Source: Pseudoips prasinana (lineage: Eukaryota; Arthropoda; Insecta; Lepidoptera; Nolidae). From it: a DNA stretch of 64,000 bases. Under the pieces are notes generated by a model. That model was not told the origin of the DNA. It ran no database searches and saw only the letters and a list, made by a program, of their open reading frames with translations. Every line of letters starts with the position of its first letter. The first letter of the stretch is position 1. The stretch covers positions 32,728,948 to 32,792,947 of the forward strand of contig OX621236.1 of the NCBI GenBank assembly GCA_951640165.1. Reading direction: 5' to 3'. The position numbers and the translations under genes were made by a program. Shown here in pieces: positions 22,241-33,859 of this stretch.

Positions 22241-22774
22241 TTTTCAAGCTAATAAAAACTATCTTTTTATCAGTTAAATTTTGTTAATACTACTGGCATT
22301 ACAATAATTTGCCATTAGAAGTCCTAAGTCTATAATCCGTTAGTTAAATTTATATGGGACAACCTCGAAAGCTTTCCTAAACTAAATATAAAAAGAATGA
22401 TCAAAATCGGTATACCTACAAATAACAAATTAATCACGTAACATACATTCCTACATTAAAAAACTATAGACGAATTGATAACTTTTTCTTATTTTAATAT
22501 TGCTTGAAAAGAACCAATATGAGTTTGGCAGTATTTATAAATGAATGTGAGTACACGAAGGGCGAAGTGGTAAAGCTTACTACGTATTTGGGTTCACTCA
22601 AAACGACTATTTGTAAAAAAAATATCTCCTACGACAGAGATATAGTTGGTTAATTCTTTTCTCAAGTTAACACGTGTAAGGCACGGATATTGTAATAATA
22701 GGTTTAAACTTTCAAATAATAACAATGTTGACTGTTGGTTTTACAATAAAAAAAAATATAAGTTATTAATATTA

Positions 22775-24056
22775 GGTCTTTACCTATGAAATTGCCGTTC
22801 TGCAGTACTGGCCATTTCAAATCAAAATAATTTTTGTTTGGCTAAGAATTCTAATTTCAAATTAATTTTATTTTAAAAACATGGATTCTTTTTTCCAAAA
22901 GTAGTCATTTCTTTATTGATTAGTGTTACATTTTCATCGCATTTCAATCTTTTTCGTCATCATGGATACGTTAAAAATTCGAGTAATTATGGAATATGAG
23001 TACCGTCGTGGCAGCAACGCGGCACAAGCGGCACGCAACATCAACGACGTTTACGGAGCTAACACTACAAACCAACGCACCACCTATTATTGGTTTGCTC
23101 GCTTCCGTTCTGGAAATTTCGACCTGAAAAATGAACCTCGCGGTCGTCCGAAGACTTTGGTCGACAATGACGAATTAAAGGCGGTTGTGGAAGCTGATGA
23201 TACACAATCTACGGCTGAATTAGCAGCAGCTTTCGACGTTAGCGTCAAAACAATATTGGTCCATTTGCGTCAAATTGGCAAGGTAAAAAAGCTTGACAAA
23301 TGGGTGCCCCACGAACTCAATGATCGCCAGCGCGAAGTACGCGTCGAGACGTGCCTTGCACTGCTCAACAGACACACAAATGAAGGAATTTTGAACCGCA
23401 TTGTTACCTGCGATGAAAAATGGATTCTGTTTGATAACCGCAAGCGCTCAGCAAGTTGGTTGGATCCTGGTTCAGCACCTAAACAATGCCCTAAACGAAA
23501 ACTTACCCCTAGAAAAGTGATGGTCACTGTTTGGTGGTCTAGCGCCGGTGTGATTCATCACAGCTTCTTACCAAACGGGGTGAGCATTACTGCAGATGTG
23601 TACTGTGAAGAACTGAGCACAATGATGGAGAAGCTGGCGCATCTCCAACCAGCATTGGTCAATCGCTCGTCTCCGCTGCTCCTGCACGACAACGCGCGAC
23701 CTCATACTGCACAGCAGACGGTCTCCAAGTTGCAAGAACTGGGGTTGGAAGCTCTCCGTCATCCGCCCTACTCACCAGACCTTGCGCCTACAGACTACTA
23801 CTTTTTCCAGAATTTGGATAACTTCTTGGCGGGAAAAAAATTCAATACCCGAGAGGCAGTACAAAATGCCTTTGAAGAATTTGTTGCCTCCCGTCCAGCT
23901 GATTTCTTTAAGAAGGGCATCAATAAACTGCCACTGCGATGGCAAAGATGCATTGATTGCATGGGTGATTACTTCGATTAATACAAATAAAAAAATTCAT
24001 GAAAAAAATTCGTTTAAATTTTTTCATACAAAACGGCAATTTCATAGGTAAAGACC
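22775..24056 (+). mobile_element. Mariner element (cecropia subfamily), apparently intact
   Basis: The 1282-bp element begins ggtctttacctatgaaattg and ends with its exact inverse, flanked by TA at 22773-22774 and 24057-24058 as expected for mariner. The terminal repeats are about 26 bp and match over all but the inner bases. Length, TA duplication and a full transposase frame suggest a recent insertion. Confidence 0.95.
22962..23981 (+). CDS. Mariner transposase, 339 aa, all catalytic Asp present
   Basis: It catalyses cut-and-paste transposition of the element that contains it. N-terminal helix-turn-helix DNA-binding region about residues 1-110; WVPHEL linker at 114-119; catalytic D151 (TCDEKW), D243 (LLHDNARPH) and D278 (YSPDLAPTDYY), the last two 34 residues apart, hence DD34D. 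The C-terminus (RWQRCIDCMGDYFD) and the overall sequence match the cecropia group, to which human Hsmar1 belongs. The start is the ATG at 22962; the frame is open further upstream but has no ATG there. No stop or frameshift, normal length. Activity is plausible but not shown. Confidence 0.95.
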   Translation: MDTLKIRVIMEYEYRRGSNAAQAARNINDVYGANTTNQRTTYYWFARFRSGNFDLKNEPRGRPKTLVDNDELKAVVEADDTQSTAELAAAFDVSVKTILVHLRQIGKVKKLDKWVPHELNDRQREVRVETCLALLNRHTNEGILNRIVTCDEKWILFDNRKRSASWLDPGSAPKQCPKRKLTPRKVMVTVWWSSAGVIHHSFLPNGVSITADVYCEELSTMMEKLAHLQPALVNRSSPLLLHDNARPHTAQQTVSKLQELGLEALRHPPYSPDLAPTDYYFFQNLDNFLAGKKFNTREAVQNAFEEFVASRPADFFKKGINKLPLRWQRCIDCMGDYFD

Positions 24057-24122
24057 TATTATTAAAATTTCAAAATTATGGGCGCAAATGAAAATATTGG
24101 TAAATTTTCACCACAATTTTGA

Positions 24123-24192
24123 CAGTACAATATACAATTTTGATCAGATCAGCATCCTTATGCTGATCTTATCAAAATTGTATATCGTACTG
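24123..24192. repeat. Foldback, 33-bp arms
   Basis: cagtacaatatacaattttg and the next 13 bases return inverted with two mismatches after a 4-base loop. 65 bases beyond the mariner. Confidence 0.9.
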
Positions 24193-24199
24193 AAGATAG

Positions 24200-26395
24200 A
24201 GTCCTTTTATCTTAAACTACCTACTTGGTATTCCTGTTAACAAACTGTTGCATTATTTTAAGACTGCGGGTTACGGTTAACGGTTTTATTTAAGGGAAAC
24301 AATTAACATTTAAACTACGCAGCGCGTTTCCTTGGCCAAGTGATATAGTGCTAACTGTTATAGAGCAGTTTTATCAATAATGTAGTGATCTCTTCCAGAC
24401 AGGCTAAACTTTAACTTCTTATACACTCGTTGATTGAACTCTTTCACGTTGCTAAGCGGAACTTACTTCTCAGTGTTTTTATATTAACGATACATGAGCT
24501 GTATATAACAAATCTGAAATGTACTTTATCTTATATTATCTTTCTAGAATAAATAAGTTCCGCATATCAACATACGTGAAAGTTAATACGATTTACAAAT
24601 CTCCAAAACAGTTTAAATCACTTTTATCAAGTTACCCCGATGAATTTTAATTCGTAACACCACTTTACTGCAAATCTGCAATAAGAGTAGATAAGTATTA
24701 AGATAGTTTCTCTTTTTGCATAATTTAAGATAAGAAATAATGATTATTATTGGAAGTACAATTTATTTGTAAAAGCGTTATGTAAACTATTATATATGAG
24801 AACCCATGGGCCAATACACCTTTAGGTATGGAATTATGCACACCATTTGTCACAACATTTTTGTTTCTTTTTATTTAGCTAAGCTGCAAGAAGAACCGCA
24901 TTCATAAGGAGGTTCAAGAAGGATTATTGATGATTAAACAGTGGTGTAATATAATTCCATGCCCTGTAATTAATTCACACTTTATACTGTTTTAATCACA
25001 AGCCTTAACGCGGTAATAGCAAACATCTCCATTGTAACATTCATATTTCTGTTTTTTTTTTAACCAAAAATTAACTCTTATTTTATTTATAACATAGTTG
25101 ACAGCATCTAAAAATATTCTACATTTAAGATTCTAGAGTAAGGATAAGGCGAGATATACGGACTGAGTCACACCATAATGCTCATTTTTGCCCATTTGGT
25201 ACAGAACCCCAATAGCATTTTTTATTACTTGTAATATTCGCCCACAATTTGTTTTTGGGTTCACTAAATGCAATAAAATCTATAAGAATAAAGCGTAATG
25301 AACCAAATGCCAACCAACCCAAATACCAAATGAACACCATTGTATCAGTCGAGTCTAACACATTTTAGACTTACCGACAGGATATGAACCTACATACATT
25401 AGCTGCATAAAGTTCGTTATGATAAAGTCAATTAAGTTGCATACTGTTTAAATTAAAAAGATGGGATCAAATGATTTCACCAAAATTACAATCATCATCC
25501 TAAAATCATGACCAACAGGCAAATTTCCTGAATGATCCGAATTCTCTGCCCGGGCACTCAACTTTAAAGATCTTTTGCTTTTGGATGGAACTGAAATGAT
25601 TACAGTGGCGAAACAAGCCCAACCAAGAGGCTAGGTTATACCAACCACCCATCAACATCAAACTATGGTACTGAAATGATAAAAAATATTTCGAAAGCGA
25701 CGTAAGTAAAATACATGAAGGAACATGTAAGTCGTTCGACTTTGTTAAATAATAACAGATAAAAATGACAGTTTATAGCAGTTTAATATTACATCCTTAA
25801 TAAGAGTTCTTGTAGATATATTTACATTTCACGCTTGGTAACAATTCCCGGCAGCCTTAAATTTTTACTTCGTTTTTCGTATCGACTTCCCATTAAATTG
25901 GGTAGCTGTTACTTTTTCGGACACGCGAGAGTTCAATGGCATACGTACCTACACATAGCCTTCTAAGTATTCTAAAACGTTTCCATTTGAAGTTTTAAAG
26001 TAGTCGCAGCGCTGGTGTTTCTCTAAGTCACCTTTTAGGACACCCATAGGATGTTATTGGGTGGCCCTGATATTTGTTCTGGATCAGAAACCAGGGGTAA
26101 TATGGCATCTTTGAATGGTTCTTAATCATCAAGTTTAATAAGTGATATACAGCAGCAGATCTAAACTCTAGACTAGAAGGGTAGCTTAGAATAGGTACCT
26201 ATACCTCTATAATGTGCCTCTCATTTATTCTACTTGTGGCACTGTCTAACTTTAAACAGCTACTAGTTTGTATGCAAGAAGTAGAAAGCCTGGAGATTTG
26301 TTATACAAGCATCAAGCCTAGTTCAGCCTCCAGCTTTCTCAAAGGTCTAATATGAGCTCAATTTTTGTTTTTGAAATTGGTAAGCGATTATTTTT
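24200..26395. other. No feature recognised
   Basis: AT-rich non-coding sequence. No convincing exon, terminal repeats or tRNA-like head seen on either strand. Possibly unrecognised old repeats. Confidence 0.4.
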
Positions 26396-26399
26396 ATTA

Positions 26400-26850
26400 A
26401 TCTAAAAAAATATATCATTATACGACGTCGTCGAACATTCTCTGACCAAATCGGAGACGTTCTCAAGAAAGGGCAGGTCAGAAGTACCCTAAACCGGCGA
26501 GCATGTATGATGAATATAATGACAGTAATCGAGGCAAAAGACGTGTGCAAAGATCGTGATAAATGGAAATCCGTTGTCTCTGCCTACCCCTCTGGAAAAC
26601 AGGCGTGGGTCTATGTATGTATGTATGTATACAAAAACTCCAATCACGTGGCCGTGATCTTCAAGACGGTCATCTTTAACAGCATCTTTCCACAAAAGCT
26701 GAAGCAACCCTACGAGATTGGTATCCCGATAGCCGGCGAGGACATCAACCTGACTAATTATCGCTCGACCAGTCTCGTAAGCACCATCAGGAAACACTAC
26801 AAGCGTATAATTCACATCCGCCTGTTAGCGTTTACACCATTGTACTTGTA
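26400..26850 (+). pseudogene. Two fused LINE coding remnants
   Basis: About 26490-26620 reads RRASMMNIMTVIEAKDVCKD, RDKWKSVVSAYPSGKQAWV, a C-terminus typical of an arthropod LINE, running into a (tatg)n tail. From about 26630 another frame reads INLTNYRSTSLVSTIRKHYK, IIHIRLLAF, the RT block 1-2 motif (NYRP.SL) of a different LINE. The join at the (tatg)n run is probably one insertion next to another. Confidence 0.65.
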
Positions 26851-27318
26851 ACTAAAAGAGAAATGTTTACAAGTTTCAAGGCAAGGATCGCTTGAATGTA
26901 AAATGAAATTTTAATATGAAATACAATAAATTTCATATACAGACTCTTGTTTATAAGTAAAAGAATGAACCCCTTACTTATGTTTGTATATAAGTCAAGG
27001 GTATACCATTTTACTTATGAAGAAGTTTCAGTAACTACCTACCTAATTGTCAAACGAATAAATATATATTTTAAGTTTTTTTTATTAATCTGATCATAAG
27101 TCAGTAAATAAGCACGGCTCATCTAGTCCGAAGTGGTTACCGCAGCCTCTGATGCTTAGTACTCTTCCTAATGAATTCTGGTGACCTCACTCAATCCTAG
27201 AAATTCATAATAATGATATTATGGATAATATTCTATAATATGGAAGTGCTCTCCAGTGGACATGCTCTTAGAGCTATGCTCTGTCTCACTCTCTTACTTA
27301 CTCACTCTCTCCTAATTA

Positions 27319-27395
27319 TAATAATAATATCCACGGATATTATTCACACACAGCCATTTAGCCATAAGCAGACCCTGTATTATGGAAACCAGCCA
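27319..27395 (-). mobile_element. SINE family A 3' fragment
   Basis: aataatatccacggatattattcacacacag...gcagaccctgtattatggaaaccag is the inverted 3' portion of family A. The tRNA-like head is missing. Confidence 0.5.
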
Positions 27396-27704
27396 AGAAT
27401 TTACCAACTACGCCGACCGGGCCGTCGAAATACTATGTTTGAGTCCACACGCAATTGATCACTATGCGATGTCTTACTTGATTGTAACTATTTGTAGCTA
27501 TGGGTCTCTTTTGCAGCTTTTTCTAACTTTACCTTTAGAGTCGTTTGCAGGATCGACCCATTTACCGTGCTCTCCTTTATTTAAGGCTTTTATTACTAGG
27601 GTTTCACGCCAATCCAAGAAAATAAGCCGTAAGATAAGAAAAGCACTGTAAACGGGTCAAACCTGCAAACGGCTGCAAACGTAAAGTTACACTGTACAGT
27701 AATA

Positions 27705-28010
27705 TAAAATAAAAAAAATAAAATAAAAAAGGTTTTTATTCACGTAGACTTTAAAAAAGCGCTTGTAAATAGTCAGAACATGTTTGTAGTAATACAGTTA
27801 TTATTTCTAGTTACTTATTACAGATATTTAGGTACACGGAATGTTAAAACATTTATACAATTTATTTTATATTGGTAGTGACATTTAGCTAGCTTGTATT
27901 AAGTTATTGTTAAGGAGATTATGTTTAGTTGAAGTTTTTAATATTATGTATTAAAATTTTACTACATATTGTCTGAATGGTTCTGTCTATATTAAGGTAT
28001 AGTATAAGCC
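27705..28010 (-). repeat. LINE 3' UTR-like repeat, reverse (family X), copy 2
   Basis: The (aaaat)n head and blocks ttttattcacgtagacttta, agcgcttgtaaatagtca, aacatgtttgtagtaata, tagctagcttgtattaa and ctacatattgtctga mirror 3843-4145. Confidence 0.65.
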
Positions 28011-28529
28011 TTCTTTTCTATAACCGATATTAAACATTACGAATACTTTCGCCGTCCATTATGGCTATTGTTGAGTGCATTCAACGGCTGTACCGATACG
28101 TTAGATCTCTACTCTATCGAAATTGTACGTCGTGTACGTGTCTACGAAAGGATCTTAAATTAGGTAGGTAAAAATTAAAATGCACGCCGTATCTACGGTG
28201 ACTGCTTTTTGGAATGCACAGTTACCTTTCCGAACTACAAGCTGTGGACCCGTTGTTGATTTGCTTTATATATTTAATTACGTTCCTATATGGCGTAAGT
28301 AGTACGAAGTATTGCAAGGAATAGGTTTATAATAATAAGTATGTTACGTACGATATGTACATTAACCCAAATGGTATTTCGTTGGTCTAAAAGAAATTAT
28401 GAAAGTAATACCACCTCTTACAGGTGTCAAGAAGGTCCGAGTTAAATATCCGAATACGGAAGTCTTTGATCTGTCTGGCTGGTATCATTGTTGGTGTATT
28501 TAAAACTGCTTGAATAGCTCAGTGGTTAC

Positions 28530-28900
28530 GAAGATGCAGCATGGGCAGCCTCCCTACATGAAGGACCGATGACCATAAGGGTCGTTGGAAGCTGCTGGTA
28601 GCGTAAGACCGCTAATTGTGGATCTTTGTCCACTTGTGGTATACCTGGATGAATAGTCGTCTACCACCGTGCGTTTCATATGAAACTTTTGCTGCGCACT
28701 ACCGCTCTGTGGAATCAATTAGCTGCGGAGGTATTTCCGATCCGGTATGACATGGCAACCTTCAAGAACCGAGCCTATTCTTTCCTTAAAGGCCGGAAAC
28801 GAACTTGCGGCTCCTTTGGTGTTTCGAGTGTCCATGGGCGGCGGTGATCACTTACCATCAGGTGACCCACTTGCTCGTTTGCCATACTATTTTATTTAAA
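28530..28900 (+). mobile_element. LINE 3' ends, two families
   Basis: 28530-28640 resembles an RTE-type end (gtggatctttgtccacttgt). From about 28700 the plus strand reads LWNQLAAEVFPIRYDMATFK, RAYSFLKGRKRT, then the 3' UTR ggtgatcacttaccatcagg tgacccacttgctcg. The same family ends at 327-498 (reverse) and in part at 34850-34880. Confidence 0.65.
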
Positions 28901-28959
28901 AAAGGTAGTCCTTTTTTTAAAGCAGCAACTTATTTTTTATGACTCATAAATATCTTACA

Positions 28960-29045
28960 ACAAAACACATACTGCCAACTGATTCCAAACTAGGCAGCGC
29001 CTGTAATATGGCAACCAAACAACTGATAAACATCCAAACTTATAT
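28960..29045 (-). mobile_element. SINE family A 3' fragment
   Basis: ccaaactaggcagcgcctgtaatatggcaacca...gataaacatccaaacttat is the diverged inverted 3' part. It ends at the Helitron's (at)n start. Confidence 0.45.
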
Positions 29046-29046
29046 A

Positions 29047-29047
<1 letters not shown>

Positions 29048-29084
<37 letters not shown>

Positions 29085-30724
29085 GCGAAAGTAACTCTGT
29101 CTGTCTGTCTTTGCTTCACGCCTAAACTACTGAACCGATTTGTGTGAAATTTGGTACAGACATAGTTTGGAACTTGAGAAAGGACATAGGATAGTTTTTA
29201 TTACAAAAAATAAAATAAAAATAAAATTTATTCCGGGCATACAGCGCCATCTATTGGTCAAGAGTCGGCATCAATTCAGTACTGAAAATTCATCGGAAAA
29301 ATGTAAATAAATAGTAAAAAGGTATGAAAATATAATATAATACAACTTTTAGTACAAAGAAAATGCTTTAACGGAGTATAGATAATTCTATTAGTACTAT
29401 ATGTCGAGTTGATGATCGCGCAATGGTGTCGATCGTTACACGAGTTCGGTTCATGTTATTGTTTTAATTCATCGGAAAAAGTAAATAAATAGTAAAAAGG
29501 TATGAAAAAAATAATAACAATATAATAAAACTTTTAGTACAAAGACAATTTTCACTGTCGACGAATATGCGAGTCCAGAGAATATGTCCATAATGATTGT
29601 CAAGCCGGGCAGTATGCTGCTGCTCTTCTGAAGATCGGCGAGGATCGTATGCCTACCGACTCCGAGAGTATGATCACGCTGAGCAGCGAATTATGCCAAA
29701 TTGTGGATAGCACATACAATTTAAAAAATAGTGTCTATCCGGATTTACGCGCTAATATCGAAAACCGGGAATGATTATGCGAAAGGGCGATATTGGCGCC
29801 AACAAATGAAATAGTAGGCCGGATAAATGACCAAATTATGTCTGACGTAGAGGGAGATGTCATCGAGTATCTATCAGTAGATAACGTCGTGGATACCGAG
29901 CAAGTGACATCTTACCCAACAGAGTTTCTCAACACCTTAGAGTTATCAGGAGTGCCTTCTCACAAGTTGAGGCTGAAAGTTGGAGTTCCTGTGATGCTTA
30001 TGAGAAACCTAGATCCACCAAGGTTATGTAACGGCACACGGTTACAAGTAACCTATTTAGGACGGAATGTCATTAAAGCCGTTATTATGACTGGAATAGC
30101 AAAAGGCGAACTGTAATTATTCCCCGCATTCCCATCATTCCAACTGATTTGTCATTCCAATTCAAAAGAGTTCAGTTTTCGCTGAAAACTGCGTTTGCAA
30201 TGACCATAAATAAAGCCCAAGGGCAAACGCTTAAAGTTGCGGGGGTACATCTTGAAAAAGACTGTTTCTCCTATGGACAACTCTACGATGCGTGCTCAAG
30301 AGTGTCAAAACCACAAGACCTATATATTTTTGCAAAGGATGGCAAAACTAAAAACGTGGTATATAGAAATGTCTTGGTGTAAGAAACTTTAATAATCTTT
30401 AAAGACTAAAATAATAGAAAATTTGTCAAGGGAGAAACAGTATTTTTTTCTGAAATGGCAAATCAAAATAATATTTAGAAAATAAGGGAAAAATAACATT
30501 TTCGCCTTTTTCGATCGGCAATAACGGCTTTAATGCCCTAAGTGAGTATACCTATCTTCAATTCAAACGCAGCGCTCATTATGTTGATTTTTGAAGAGTT
30601 CCCTAGAATATCTTCCACATTTCATTTTTGAAGAGATCCCGCGAGATCGGGAACTATGTGGGTAAAACCAAAAATCTGCCGGAAGTCACTATTCCACGCG
30701 AACGAAGTCGCGGGCAAAAGCTAG
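29048..30724 (+). mobile_element. Decayed Helitron with 3' half of helicase
   Basis: The 5' side is (at)n then aaatgcgaaagtaactctgt (ctgt)n cttcacgcc, a common start for lepidopteran Helitrons. The 3' side has cacgcgaacgaagtcgcggg (near-terminal hairpin) and ends ...aaagCTAG before T. The Rep nuclease and most of the helicase are gone, so it is internally deleted. Confidence 0.75.
29620..30382 (+). pseudogene. Helitron PIF1-like helicase, C-terminal part, broken
   Basis: The frame reads LLKIGEDRMPTDSE, then a TGA at about 29772 where Trp is expected, then ILAPTNEIVGRINDQIM, LKVGVPVMLMRNLDPPRLCN, GTRLQV; a frameshift near 30113 follows, then FAMTINKAQGQTLKVAGVHL and LYDACSRVSKPQDLYIFAKD. These are the last helicase motifs (the INKAQGQT and SRV motifs) of Helitron RepHel. 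One stop and one frameshift make it non-functional. Confidence 0.85.
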
Positions 30725-31127
30725 TACTTATATATTTCTAAATACATATGTACATTGTCGTCGCCTAAGCTACCTGTAGCTAACTATTTGAAATATACCT
30801 ACCTATTCAAAAGTTAAATTAAAATGTAACAAAGATTATGATAAATTATTTCCAATATGTAAAATTTTACCTGAAAAAAAAGTAGAATATCTAATAGGTC
30901 TTGAACACTTCTACTTCACTCTACAAATTCTACAAACAATACCAAAAATAATATACATATTAAATAATAAAAAAAAAACAATCAGTATCTGATATCATCG
31001 AGGAACAAATCCACAGTGTGTGTCAATAGAAATATAATATTACTGAAACGTTGTTACGTCTGTATATAAATAAATAAAAAAAATTAAAAAAATCAATGCA
31101 GTCCACTGCTTTCATTGAGTATACCTG

Positions 31128-31266
31128 TTAGGGCCTATACATATATACATTCTATATATAAATTACACCCAAACAGAACAAATAATCGTGCTCATTAACC
31201 AAAGATTGAACCGACGACCTCTGGCTCAGCAGTTAGGGTCATTAACCACCAGACTAACAGGCCAGT
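31128..31266 (-). mobile_element. SINE family A, reverse, decayed
   Basis: Minus strand: ggcctgttagtctggtggtt (A box), a degraded B box (gaggtcgtcggttcaatctt), body aatgagcacgattatttgtt, ctgtttgggtgtaa. Shorter than the full family. Confidence 0.6.
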
Positions 31267-31269
31267 AAC

Positions 31270-33105
31270 TACTGTAAACTGTTTTTAAAGATTTTAAATA
31301 TTGATAGAAATATAATTATCATTTCACACTTGTATTGTGTGTAATGAGGTATATCTATCAATGTGCTTGAGGAAAAAGGAAGGAATGAAATAATTTTCAA
31401 CTAGTATTACGAGCTGCTCATTGTTTTGATTTCCTGAGTAGTTTGTCAAAATAATATTGATGAAGCTCAATAAACAATTTAATACATATAAAAAAATACA
31501 AAGATGTTGAGACTTTGGTAGGAATTAGATTGTGAAATAGGTAGGCAGGCTAGACTTGACAAGCGGCGGTGCTAACTTTTGTAACCGATTTCTTCATACG
31601 TACAAGACATGGAATTTTATAACTGTTTGACATTAATCAGGTTGTGTTTCGATGCATAATTATTTGGAATGGCCTTTCACCTACCGTTCCATATTAATGT
31701 AGGTTACCCACAGTTTTTGCTCCACTTTAGTCGAATTGTTAAGATGGATAGATTTTTTCTTATGGCCATATATATTTGCCATTACTTACGACATTATGTA
31801 AATTCACTCAAGCATTACGTCTTGATCAAAAATGAACTTATGGGTGTATTCTCTTTTTACGAATATTTGCTCTTATTGTTATGCATACAGATATAGAATA
31901 AGGGCTAATTGAAATTTATTTATATTAGAAATTTATTTATAAATAAATTTAAAAGAAAGAGATAATAATAAATTATATTATTCTGAAATAACGCCATCTA
32001 TGGGTTTTATCTGAAGCAATAAGAACTGTACACGACTTGAACTTTATAAGCTCGGATAGTTACTTTGCTAGCATCACCGCACTCTGAATATGTATCGCGA
32101 TACATATTCAGAGTGCGTTAACAGTCAATTAAATAATAAATGTTGGGCTTATTAATATAAAACAAGATATGTCATATTTTTTGCGAATCACAGCGCTGCT
32201 ATATGACAGTAATACGAGTAGATCACACGGTTTGAGGCTTTTATATGACTACACTTTTATATACACACGTATTTTGTACTTGGAAAACAATTAGCTGTAC
32301 CATATGAGCTTACAGACTAAAAGTAATAGCACTAAATAATGTGAGAAGTTCTATTATTATAATTTGCCATCGTGGTGTGTTCATGGCACGATCTTAAAAA
32401 TGCCACAAGCAGGGCAATTAGTGTGGCCACGTTCTGGGCCACAAAAATGTGACGAGTTTGCCATCGAAACGCTAAGAAGGAGAAGAAGTTCTATTCACAG
32501 CGTTTTACGGATTACAATTTAGCATAGCACGTTTTTGGTTGCGGTATGTAAAAGAAATAGTTTCTGTAACGTATGTACTGGCTGTTTGGCATAATGACAT
32601 GGGACCTTTGCCTGTACATGATTGACATGAATAAACGTGAGTGCGATAAGAGTTTTGGCGCCAACGCGGAAAAGGACGCATCGAGGCTGTTTTATTTTCA
32701 AAAACTGGTGTAAATTCGAGCCACCATTTTTATGTGTAAATATGGTGGATTTTTAGACATTACATCTTCGACAACGTACACAAGTGGAGGAAAGTGCGAT
32801 ATTGCCGTGAATTGTGATTTTCCGTGTTGAAACCAAAACTCCACAGAAGCCTCTAGTAAAGTCTCCACTGCTTTACTGGACTATGACTTGACTGTGACGG
32901 ACGTGACGGACATGACTGACTGACTTTGAAATATAAATATTACAACTGAAGACGAGGCGGTATGGTCACAGACCTTAGCCTGCCCAAAGATAGCAAAAAC
33001 AAAAAAAAAAATGTGAGTGCGATAATGTCCGCTCGCCGTTTTATTTGTATTCAAATACATAACACGTTTCATAAAATTTATCCTATTAATGTAGAACTGA
33101 CAATA
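31270..33105. other. Mostly featureless; one perfect palindrome
   Basis: Apart from the palindrome at 32078-32117 I see no exon or transposon ends. 32365-32490 (catggcacgatcttaaaaatg ... cgaaacgctaagaaggagaa) resembles an RTE-type LINE end but is too weak to claim. Confidence 0.35.
32078..32117. repeat. Perfect 40-bp palindrome without spacer
   Basis: cgcactctgaatatgtatcg is followed at once by its exact inverse. No loop. Looks too clean to be old. Confidence 0.95.
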
Positions 33106-33109
33106 AACT

Positions 33110-33250
33110 GATCATCATACCAGCTGAAAGACGTTCACTGCTGGACCAAGGCTCAACGATCTCTACAATTGCCGGTCTTGTACTACCAGCGGTCTCCGGG
33201 GACTCTTACAAGATCATCGGCCTACCTTGTGTGGGCCTGCACTCGCTGCG
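33110..33250 (-). mobile_element. RTE-type LINE 3' end fragment
   Basis: catcataccagctgaaagacgttcactgctggaccaaggc, ctctacaattgccggtcttg and caagatcatcggcctacctt are the inverted 3' end of the RTE-type family. A shorter piece lies at 33775-33855. Confidence 0.6.
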
Positions 33251-33859
33251 TCTTCTGGTTTGTGATACAATAACTATCGGCAAATATTTATTTATATTAA
33301 TTAAATATACTAAATCGTATTGGTCTGTTTTACCTATTTCTTTATTATTAGTCCCCAAGAAATATCAAGCAATTTTATTTAGTAGTTGTGTTGAAACTTA
33401 TTCTCTTCCGTCAGTAAATCTTTGGTCTAGCAGTAGCCATGCGTGAGTAGATCATCCAGGTCTAATTAATAAGTGGAAAATTCTAAAAAGTCTTAAATTC
33501 ATAATATAATTTAATAGTTATACCTACACTTTCATGTCTGCAAAACATTTCTTATTCTTAAATAATTACGCGGGTGCGCAAAATAGGCATCTAAGACAGG
33601 AATAAAGACAGCATCCGAATTAAGACAGGAATAGGTTCGCTTCTTGTAGGTTACCTTGTCATACCGAATCGGTACTATTTTCGTAGTTAATTAAGCATAA
33701 TCCTAAAGGAAATCAAGACATAAATATCCAGTAAAATCGAAAAAAACATAGTTGTAATCACAAATTCCGTAACATCATCATCGTTATATGTGCTGAAAGA
33801 TGAAGATCCACTGTGGAACGTAGGTCTCCCCAAATATCTTCCCAATTGCCGGTGATGCG

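Noticed and set aside
23270..23762. Minus-strand frames across the mariner
   Set aside because: They are the reverse of the transposase frame with no domain of their own.
29049..29082. The (at)n run as a regulatory site
   Set aside because: Common microsatellite at Helitron starts; no specific function visible.
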